Positions 46,244 to 52,969 of a stretch of 64,000 nucleotides of DNA are shown one piece after another; the first letter of the stretch is position 1; each line of letters opens with the position of its first letter. The position numbers and the translations under genes are program-made. The DNA lies in contig CATQHX010000044.1 in the NCBI GenBank assembly GCA_958296065.1, positions 1 to 64,000 on the forward strand. The letters are read 5' to 3'. The notes beneath the pieces were generated by a model. The model saw only the letters and a program-made list of their open reading frames with translations, had not been told where the DNA came from and did no database searches. Source of the DNA: Vicinamibacterales bacterium. Lineage in GTDB: Bacteria; Acidobacteriota; Vicinamibacteria; Vicinamibacterales; UBA8438.

Positions 46244-46292
46244 AACGCGTCACTCGTGCAATGAGGATGTTCACGTCCAGGAGGTACCTCAG
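46244..46292 (-). pseudogene. PIN-domain toxin, N-terminal stub only
   Basis: Directly after the decayed antitoxin, the minus strand reads LRYLLDVNILIARVTR from a CTG at 46292. LLDVNILIA is the first strand of PIN-domain ribonucleases, including the first acidic residue. The expected ATG is CTG and similarity stops where the sequence reaches the end of the quinoprotein gene, so about 110 residues are lost. Confidence 0.65.
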
Positions 46293-46530
46293 GGGAAGTC
46301 GGCGAGCAGCTCGCGCACCGTTTCCGTCGTGAGGGGGGGCAGGTCCTCCAGGGGGGCGAAGATCATTGCGCCCGTATGCGGGCAACGCACGAGCTTGGGT
46401 GGCTGGGTGGGGGCATGGCGAGGTGCGCCCGGCGCCGGAGGTGCTCCGAGACGCTGACGCCCTCGCTGCGGGCTCGCGCCCGTATCAGGCGAGCTTCCTC
46501 GTCACTGACCTTGAAGGAGATTGTTGCCAC
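46289..46530 (-). pseudogene. Ribbon-helix-helix antitoxin, frameshifted
   Basis: From a GTG at 46530 the frame reads VATISFKVSDEEARLIRARA and SEGVSVSEHLRRRA, a clear CopG/RHH-type DNA-binding N-terminus. The intact-looking tail is in another frame: PPKLVRCPHTGAMIFAPLED followed by LPPLTTETVRELLADFP and a TGA at 46289. A one-base indel near 46450-46455 must have split them. In the original frame translation stops early, near 46363. The tail overlaps the PIN start by the TGA, the usual operon arrangement of a type II module. Both halves are seen directly; the function is decayed. Confidence 0.75.
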
Positions 46531-46692
46531 GATAGGTATTGCCGTATTACCCGGCCTTCCGCCTGTCAACGGCAAGGCGAGCCCCGGGCGTTCCGCATCG
46601 ACTACCGGCTGTCGTGGCCGCGCGTCTCATGGAAGCCGGCAGAGCCGGCGGTGCTGCGCGGGCTTCGTCACGGAGTACTGATGGTTCCGAGT

Positions 46693-47664
46693 CTACAGTC
46701 CGATTCGAAGCCCGCTGGAAATCCTGAGCCCGCCCAGGCCGACGCTTGCCTCACGAATCGGCGTGATGGGTCCGTACCTGTCGTTCAGCCACGAGCCGTC
46801 CCCGACAACCAGGAATCGAGCGCCCCACGGCGTTTCCGACAGCCTGAGCGTACCGTCGTCGCGAATCGGCGATCGGTAGCTGAACGTGCCCTCGCGGAAC
46901 CCGCGGAACCCCGCGATGTTCGCACGCACGCCCTCTACGCCGAAGACCAGCCCCAGGCGGTCGGAGAGCCCGACATCGACCCAGACGCCCCCGTGGAAGC
47001 CGAGGCCGAGGCCGCGCGTTTCGCTCATCCAATCGCTGGTTCGACCGCGCACGTCCAGGTGGTGCGACCAGGACAGGTGCGTGAAGTAGACCCCCGCGCC
47101 GCCTTCCATGCCAAGCCTGACCCGTCGGCCGAGAGGGTGGGTGTATTGAACGCCGAGCCGCAACGGAATTGCGCGCAGGCGTAGGGCGGTCGAGTTGCGT
47201 GTCGCGCTCTGGTAGTTGCCGTACACAACGGCGTTCTCGATCAACCCCGCGCTCGAACTCTCGATCGATCCGACTCCGCCGACGATAGCGATTCTACGGC
47301 TCAGGCGAACGATCACGTCGGCTCCGAATTCCGTCCCGCGCCGCGTGGCGGCCGCATCGCCTCCGACACCGGGCTGCAGGCCAACCACTTCGTTGCGAAG
47401 GAGCGACTCGAACGCCTGGCTCCAGTTCGAGACCCCATCGTTGACGTCTCCGCCGCGCATCTGGCGCAAGCCACCGGACAGTCGGACGTTCACCCGCCGC
47501 CAGTCGCGAGGCCGTGACGGCACAGCCCGCTGCGGGTCCGGGCTGGCGGGTTCGAGGGACGCGTCGGGGTCGATGGTCTCGTCCGGCTGGGCCGAGCCGG
47601 CAATCGGGAACAACAGGACCGAGAGAAGAAGTGCCGTGAGGCGTCGCTTCCAAAGCCGTGTCAT
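46693..47664 (-). CDS. Outer-membrane beta-barrel protein (hypothetical)
   Basis: 323 residues, ATG at 47664 after AGGAGGG. A signal peptide (RLTALLLSVLLFPIAGSAQ) precedes a proline-rich linker and a Gly/aromatic alternating pattern typical of small barrels: RVNVRLSGGLRQMRGG, FGADVIVRLSRRIAIVGGVG, LRLRAIPLRLGVQYTHPLGR, RLGMEGGAGVYFTHLSW, VWVDVGLSDRLGLVFGVEGV, ending GLGGLRISSGLRIGL. I recognise no named family; it resembles opacity-type barrels. It diverges from the plus-strand barrel gene with 186 bp between starts. Confidence 0.75.
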   Translation of the reverse strand: MTRLWKRRLTALLLSVLLFPIAGSAQPDETIDPDASLEPASPDPQRAVPSRPRDWRRVNVRLSGGLRQMRGGDVNDGVSNWSQAFESLLRNEVVGLQPGVGGDAAATRRGTEFGADVIVRLSRRIAIVGGVGSIESSSAGLIENAVVYGNYQSATRNSTALRLRAIPLRLGVQYTHPLGRRVRLGMEGGAGVYFTHLSWSHHLDVRGRTSDWMSETRGLGLGFHGGVWVDVGLSDRLGLVFGVEGVRANIAGFRGFREGTFSYRSPIRDDGTLRLSETPWGARFLVVGDGSWLNDRYGPITPIREASVGLGGLRISSGLRIGL

Positions 47665-47850
47665 GTGTCGCCCTCCTGCGACGGAATGCGCGGACGGCGG
47701 AGAAATCGGCTCATCCGCGGCGCGACGTACAACCATCGTCCCAAGCGTGAGCCGATTCCCGCGCCTCCTGCGCACTGTCCCGTGAAGTCGCCGTTTCGGT
47801 CGGCAGGGCCGTCGGCGGATGTGAACCGGGAGGCGCAGGAGGATTGGATC

Positions 47851-48624
47851 ATGACCAGGACGTTCCAAACGGTTGTCGGCCTGACATTGCTAGCCCTGGC
47901 GCCGGTTCCGACGGCGGCCCAGGTTGCAGGTTCGCTCGATGTGGCCGTGGGTGCCGGGCGGTTCACGGACGGAGGAGCCGCGACGCTTGCGGAACTTCTG
48001 ACAGGTGGAGATACGCACTGCGATTCGAATGGCAGCGGGCAGTACGCGAAGGTGCGCGTGAGCGGGCCGCCGTCGAAGAAACCTGCGACCACGGGCGCGT
48101 GCCGCACGGGGAACACGGCCCGCACGGACTTCAGGAAGCGCGACCGGCCGCGGGTCGCTGCATGGGGAAATGCTCGCGGTGCGGCTGTCCGCCAGGCTGC
48201 CCACGAGCAGGCACCGGCTGCGGGAACGAGGACTTTCCGACCCTCTCTCCAAGGGGGCCTGTTCGGCGTGGGCGGGGACGGTTGGGCGTCGGGGGGCGGC
48301 TTCTTCGGTGCCGGTGTGACTGCTTCACCGCTTCCCAACTTGGCCCTCCTCGGAGATGGTCACCTTGTCGGAGGGCCCGATGGCGCCGCGCTCTACGGGT
48401 CCGGCACGGTAGCCCTTCGCGGAATCGTGCCCGGCAGAAACTCCGAAGAAATAGCCGGTGTCGCCGGTGTCGGGCTGGCTCTCTTCGGTGCGGGCGGTTA
48501 CGGTACCGCAGGGCCCCAGTTCGTCTTTGGTCTCGAGGGCAAGGCTGGCTTTGGCCAGATCCGTGTCCTCCGCTTCCCCGACGGGGTCCAAGGCTTTGTG
48601 TTGCTCGGGGGCTTCAGGTTCTGA
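47851..48624 (+). CDS. Secreted glycine-rich outer-membrane protein (hypothetical)
   Basis: 257 residues, ATG at 47851 with AGGAGG nine bases upstream. Signal peptide VVGLTLLALAPVPTAAQ. The middle (about 50-130; HCDSNGSGQYAKVRVSGPPS, RDRPRVAAWGNARG) is basic and lacks strand pattern. The second half is strongly Gly-rich with barrel-like strands (GGLFGVGGDGWASGGGFFG, GPQFVFGLEGKAGFGQIRV) and ends in GGFRF, a terminal Phe typical of BAM substrates. Family unknown. The basic middle may hide an old frameshift or insertion. Confidence 0.6.
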   Translation: MTRTFQTVVGLTLLALAPVPTAAQVAGSLDVAVGAGRFTDGGAATLAELLTGGDTHCDSNGSGQYAKVRVSGPPSKKPATTGACRTGNTARTDFRKRDRPRVAAWGNARGAAVRQAAHEQAPAAGTRTFRPSLQGGLFGVGGDGWASGGGFFGAGVTASPLPNLALLGDGHLVGGPDGAALYGSGTVALRGIVPGRNSEEIAGVAGVGLALFGAGGYGTAGPQFVFGLEGKAGFGQIRVLRFPDGVQGFVLLGGFRF

Positions 48625-48670
48625 CGAGACCGTCAGCCTGAACTGCGACGCCGTCAACGGGCCGCGTGCC

Positions 48671-50419
48671 TCAGGGAAGCCGGAAGACCCATAGCACGTT
48701 GCCGCGCGGCGGCTGCTGAATCTCGGGCGTGACCATGCGGTAGTTGACGCCGCCCCCGGCCGCGATGGCGACGTACTGCACGCCGTCGTGCATGTAGCTC
48801 ACCGGGAAGCCCCCGGCGCTGGAGTTGAGGATCCGCTCCCAGAGGATCTCGCCGGTCCCCGCGTCGAACGCCCGGAAGCGGCGCGCGTCGTCGGTCACGA
48901 ACACCAGCCCGCCGCCGGTGGTCAGCACCGAGCCGCCGATGCCGGCCCGCTGGCGATGTACCCAGAGCGTCGCGCCGGTCGCCATGTCCATCGCCGTGAG
49001 CATGCCGACCTGCCCGTCGACGTCCGGGGCCACCTCGCGCGTGGCGCGCGCCGACCCGTGGTGGAAGCCCGGGCGGTTGCGGAACTCGTTCAGCGTCAGG
49101 TTCATGCAGACGTTGTTGGTGGGCGCGTACAGCGCGTTGGTGCCCGGGTGGTAGGCGGTCGCGTTCCAGTTGATGCCGCCGGTCAGGCTCGGGCAGACGA
49201 AGACCGGCTCGCCGACCTGCGGGAACTTGAGCTCCTCGTTGAGGAGCACGCGGCGGCTCTCGGCGTCGACGTCGGCCACCACGTTCTGCCGGTTGGTCGG
49301 CTCGGCCCAGAGGAACGCCCCGGTGGCGGCGTCGAGGGCCCAGACGATGCCCGTCTTGCCTGGGATGCCGGTCACGATCTTGCGGCGCGAGCCGGGGATG
49401 ATCCCGCCGTTCAGCCACTCCACCGCGTCGGGGTCCGGCGACACCTCCGTTTCGACGACGAGCCGGGCGTACGGGTGGTCGAGGTCCCATTCGTCGTTCG
49501 GGGTGTGCTGGAAGTACCACACGATCTCGCCCGTGTCGGCGTCGAGCGCGAGGGTGGAGTTCGTGTATAGGACATCGCCGTCGCCGGTGCCGCGCTGCAC
49601 CGAGCCCCACGGAATCGGCACCCCGACCCCGGCGTAGATCAGGTTCAGCTCGGGGTCGTAGCTCGGTGCGTTCCACGAGGAGCCGCCGCGCCGCAGCTCG
49701 TCGGGGATGTCGCCCCAGGAGTCGTAGCCGAACTCGCCTTCCCGGGGGATGGTGTACGTGCGCCACACCTCCTCGCCGGTCCCGGCGTCGTGGGCCGAGA
49801 TCCAGCAGCGCGTGTTCAGGTAGTAGCAGCCCGACATCCCGGCCACCACCCGCCCCTTGATGACCTGCGGCCCGCCGGAGTAGTGCTGTCCGACCTCCCA
49901 GTCGCCGACCGTGACGTCCCACACCACCTCGCCCGTGCGCGCGTCGAGCGCCACCAGGTGGGCGTCGTGGGTGCCGATGAACAGCTTGTCCTCGTAGAGG
50001 GTCCCGTTGCGGTTGGCGCAGGCCAGCGTGGCGCCGTGCTCGACCCGCGGCCGGCGGTACTCCCACAGGCGCGTGCCGTCGCGCACGTCGAGCGCCTCGA
50101 CGTAGTCGCACGCCTGCACCAGGAACATGACGCCGTCGTGGACCAGCGGCGTGGTCTCCTGCAGGCCCTCGGCCATGGTCCAGGCCCAGGCCAGGCGCAG
50201 GTCGCCCACGTTGGTCGTGTCGATCTGCTCGAGGGGGCTGTGGCCCCAGTGGTTGTAGTTGCGCCGCCACATCGGCCAGTCGCTCGCCGGAGGATCGACG
50301 AGCTCCTGCTCGGTGACGGGCGTGTACTCGTCGAGGGGGGACTGTGCCCATACGGACGCTCCCGCGAGCAGAAGGCATGCGGCGATCACGCCGAAGACGA
50401 ATCGTGGGAGCTGTCGCAT
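48671..50419 (-). CDS. Periplasmic PQQ-dependent (quinoprotein) dehydrogenase, alcohol-dehydrogenase-like
   Basis: 582 residues, ATG at 50419 with GAGAGGAA upstream. Signal peptide FGVIAACLLLAGASVWAQ. First blade DWPMWRRNYNHWGHSPL; repeated motifs HLVALDARTGEVVWD, ALDADTGEIVWYFQ, TAMDMATGATLWVHR, AFDAGTGEILWERIL. The catalytic-region phrase TPNDEWDLDHPYA carries an Asp-x-Asp pair; in XoxF/ExaF-type enzymes a second Asp two residues after the catalytic one is linked to lanthanide use, but membrane glucose dehydrogenases also show it, so metal type is open. No heme motif; two cysteines (SGCYYLNTRCW) might pair. It probably shares a transcript with the DUF6265 gene 40 bp upstream. Confidence 0.92.
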   Translation of the reverse strand: MRQLPRFVFGVIAACLLLAGASVWAQSPLDEYTPVTEQELVDPPASDWPMWRRNYNHWGHSPLEQIDTTNVGDLRLAWAWTMAEGLQETTPLVHDGVMFLVQACDYVEALDVRDGTRLWEYRRPRVEHGATLACANRNGTLYEDKLFIGTHDAHLVALDARTGEVVWDVTVGDWEVGQHYSGGPQVIKGRVVAGMSGCYYLNTRCWISAHDAGTGEEVWRTYTIPREGEFGYDSWGDIPDELRRGGSSWNAPSYDPELNLIYAGVGVPIPWGSVQRGTGDGDVLYTNSTLALDADTGEIVWYFQHTPNDEWDLDHPYARLVVETEVSPDPDAVEWLNGGIIPGSRRKIVTGIPGKTGIVWALDAATGAFLWAEPTNRQNVVADVDAESRRVLLNEELKFPQVGEPVFVCPSLTGGINWNATAYHPGTNALYAPTNNVCMNLTLNEFRNRPGFHHGSARATREVAPDVDGQVGMLTAMDMATGATLWVHRQRAGIGGSVLTTGGGLVFVTDDARRFRAFDAGTGEILWERILNSSAGGFPVSYMHDGVQYVAIAAGGGVNYRMVTPEIQQPPRGNVLWVFRLP

Positions 50420-50459
50420 TGGTCGGGTTCCTCTCGTCAGTCAGTGGCCGCCTGCTGCG

Positions 50460-50936
50460 TCAGTGGGCCTGTCGCGTCAAGGGAATGTCGAATGCGCCCT
50501 GAGCCGTCTCGACCGAGATGGTGAACCGGTCGCCGACGAGACTGTAGCCGAGCCGTTGCAATCCGCCCTCCCCGGTGTTCCGGAACACTACCTTCCTCCC
50601 GCCGATTTCGATCAGCTCGAACACCTGGAATCCGTCGGCCCGGGGCTTCATGCCCGGGTCCCACTGCTTGAGGCGCAGGGTCAGCGAATCGCCCTCCTCT
50701 TCGACGACGATCAGCTCGATCATGTTGGTGGCGCCACCCGCCGTCGACCGGACGAGAGACGCAATGGAACCGCCTACCGGCTCCGCCCAGTTCTCCTCCA
50801 GCGTTCCGTTGCCGGTGTCGCCCATGTAGTGGCCGGACATCCACGCGAGGTCGGCGATCGTCGCTGCCGGACCCTGGGCGAACGCCGGTGTGGAAACCAC
50901 GAGAACGAATCCGAGACCGAGCAGCAGACATGGCAT
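50460..50936 (-). CDS. Secreted DUF6265-family protein
   Basis: 158 residues; ATG at 50936 after AGGGAG. Signal peptide LLLGLGFVLVVSTPAFAQ. The mature part has the DUF6265 pattern LAWMSGHYMGDTGNGTLEEN, WAEPVGGSIASLVRST and MIELIVVEEEGDSLTLRLKQ, a lipocalin-like beta barrel, probably a small-ligand binder. The upstream in-frame extension of 44 residues is Arg-rich and not signal-like. It precedes the quinoprotein by 40 bp, suggesting a joint role. Confidence 0.85.
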   Translation of the reverse strand: MPCLLLGLGFVLVVSTPAFAQGPAATIADLAWMSGHYMGDTGNGTLEENWAEPVGGSIASLVRSTAGGATNMIELIVVEEEGDSLTLRLKQWDPGMKPRADGFQVFELIEIGGRKVVFRNTGEGGLQRLGYSLVGDRFTISVETAQGAFDIPLTRQAH

Positions 50937-51100
50937 GACACGACTCCCTTCGGACGTCAGGACCGATACGCGAGGGGTAGTGTAACCGTTGCTGCCGGGG
51001 CGCGAGCGAGGGGTTCGACGTGCCGTTCGGCGTGACCGTGAGTACGCCGCGATCGGGCTGCCTTCCACTTGGTTCGCCGTTGTATCGTGGTGTACGGCCG

Positions 51101-51562
51101 ATGACCATCGAAGAGTGGGCCAGGAATCAACAGGAACGCCGCCGCCGGTTCGACGACGAGGCGCGGAGCTGCAAGCTCAAGCCGCCCGAGGCCTTCAGTG
51201 ACGAGCCCGCCCCCCCGGAGGCGTACCGGAACCTCTGTCCCGATCTCGATCCGGCGCTCACCGGCCGCAGGAGCCATGCGGTCCGTTGGCGCATCGCCCG
51301 AAGCTGCTGCGGCTGGGGGCAGCCGCCCACGACCGAAGAGTTCTACGACGCCTTCCACACGGACACACCCGACCAGCGGCAGAAGAGCATCATCTACATG
51401 TGGGGTACCGAAGCCACCTTCACGGAGCTCTTCGAAGCCTGGGCGCAGCACGCCTACACGTTCCGCGACCTCGTGCGTGCGCTCCACCTGGCCGACTTCC
51501 CGTGGCCGGACCGGATCGCGGAAATCAACCAGTGGGCCGATCCCCATCACGTCGAGCAATAG
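51101..51562 (+). CDS. Hypothetical cytosolic protein (153 aa)
   Basis: ATG at 51101 gives MTIEEWARNQQERRRRFDDE... with no signal peptide. The N-terminal part is charged and helical. A cysteine-containing stretch RIARSCCGWGQPPTTEEFYD follows, then FTELFEAWAQHAYTFRDLVR and a C-terminal DRIAEINQWADPHH. I recognise no family. No obvious ribosome site. It converges with the FAD oxidoreductase gene with only 5 bases between stops. Codon use is like its neighbours, so I take it as real but of unknown function. Confidence 0.6.
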   Translation: MTIEEWARNQQERRRRFDDEARSCKLKPPEAFSDEPAPPEAYRNLCPDLDPALTGRRSHAVRWRIARSCCGWGQPPTTEEFYDAFHTDTPDQRQKSIIYMWGTEATFTELFEAWAQHAYTFRDLVRALHLADFPWPDRIAEINQWADPHHVEQ

Positions 51563-51567
51563 CCAGG

Positions 51568-52821
51568 TCACACGCGCATCGCCGAGTAGACCGCCAGGTG
51601 CGCGCTCACTATGCGCTGCAGCGCCTCCTTATTCGGCTCTCGCGACCACTCGCCCCGCTCCGACGTGCCGCCCAGGACGATGCCGTCGCGGCGCGGCTGC
51701 ATGTGGATGCCGAGGAGCCCGCGGGTATCCCCGTCGGGAGGGTCGCCGGCGATACCCCAGTCGACTTCCTGCTGGGGCACGAGCACGGTGAGTTGGCCCT
51801 TCAGCGGCAACAGCTCGTCGTCGCCGAACAGGTCGCGCGCGCCCAGCCCGCTGCAGTTGACGACGAGCGGCTCGCTCAGCTCCACTAGCTCGCGCACCTC
51901 GGTGAACTTGCGGATCTCGATGCGCCCGCCGAAGTCGATGAAGTCGTGAACCAGTGCATCCAGGTAGATGGACGGCTCGATGCGCATCTGGTTGCGCCGG
52001 ATGGCGTAGCGGCTGGGAAAGGGGTGCTCCCCGGGTTCCAGCGTGAACTGGCCGGAGCGCAGGTGGGCGGGAAGCAGCGGCTCTCGATCCTCCTCGCCAT
52101 CGTCCTCGGCGGCGCCCGGGGGCGAGTCGCTGAGAGCGTAGCGATCGAGCCAGGACACGCCGAATCGGGTCCCCGCCAGCAACTGCAGTTCGCGGTAGGA
52201 AGTCTCGACCGCTTCGCGAAACTGGGCGTCCCAGGCAGGTGTCCTGAGGTCGCCGTCGACCAGCCCCGCAGTGGGGGTGAAGCCCGCGAACGACATGTTC
52301 GAGGTCGTGTTCGGCGGCACCGACATGGCGTAGATGGTCACCGCGAACCCGCGCCGCTGCAACTGGCGCGCGGCGGTGAGGCCCACGGCGCCGCAACCGA
52401 TGACCGCAGCCCGGCGGCTGTCGTGGCCAAGGGCCATTTCAGCCGCCATGCGGCCCGTGCCCCACGAGAGCGACATGCCGGAGCCGCCGTGGCCGTAGTT
52501 GTGGATCACGGTGGTGTCGTCGAGCCGGTCGGCGCGCAACACGAAGCCGGAGGGGCGGTGCGGGCGCAGCCCGACCGTGGTGCGGATGATCCGGTCCCAT
52601 TCGGCGCGCACGGGCGCGAGCCGCAGAGGCGGTTGCCGCATCGGCGTCGGCGCGGTCGGCGCCGGAGCCGACCGTGCCGAGCAGCCGCCCAGGCCGGCGC
52701 CCACGAGGCCCATGCCGCCCATCTTCAGTAGCGTTCTTCGGTCCACTGTGCCTCCGGGTTCATTCGCGCCGGGTGTAATGGCGGTCTCGTCACCGACACC
52801 CATCTTGGATCGTCCATCCAT
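51568..52821 (-). CDS. FAD-dependent D-amino-acid-oxidase-like (DAO) oxidoreductase, exported
   Basis: About 417 residues from the ATG at 52821 (52803 is an alternative). The N-terminus has a twin-arginine-type region VDRRTLLKMGGMGLVGAG followed by a lipobox-like LGGC. The Rossmann motif AAVIGCGAVGLTAARQLQRR binds FAD. DAO-type signatures include VVNCSGLGARDLFGDDE, HGGSGMSLSWGTGRMAAEMA near the N-terminus and LLGIHMQPRRDGIVLGGTSE. The order of the HGGSG phrase before the Rossmann strand is unusual for this family, in which it normally comes near the C-terminus, suggesting circular rearrangement. The substrate is an amine or amino acid by analogy only. Confidence 0.82.
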   Translation of the reverse strand: MDGRSKMGVGDETAITPGANEPGGTVDRRTLLKMGGMGLVGAGLGGCSARSAPAPTAPTPMRQPPLRLAPVRAEWDRIIRTTVGLRPHRPSGFVLRADRLDDTTVIHNYGHGGSGMSLSWGTGRMAAEMALGHDSRRAAVIGCGAVGLTAARQLQRRGFAVTIYAMSVPPNTTSNMSFAGFTPTAGLVDGDLRTPAWDAQFREAVETSYRELQLLAGTRFGVSWLDRYALSDSPPGAAEDDGEEDREPLLPAHLRSGQFTLEPGEHPFPSRYAIRRNQMRIEPSIYLDALVHDFIDFGGRIEIRKFTEVRELVELSEPLVVNCSGLGARDLFGDDELLPLKGQLTVLVPQQEVDWGIAGDPPDGDTRGLLGIHMQPRRDGIVLGGTSERGEWSREPNKEALQRIVSAHLAVYSAMRV

Positions 52822-52969
52822 GACGGGCAACTCCGCTCGGTTGGCGGGCCCGGGTTCGGCAGAATGTTGGGGGCTGCCGATTCTGTGGTTGAATGGAACG
52901 CTCACAAACGCCGTAGCCCGCGCGCTGCCGTAGCGCCGCGCTGCCGGAGACCGGAAAGAGGAGGGCGCC

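Noticed and set aside
46363..46575. Intact 70-residue reading of the antitoxin frame
   Set aside because: The second half is not protein-like, whereas the conserved antitoxin tail lies in another frame, so it is a frameshifted gene rather than a short protein.
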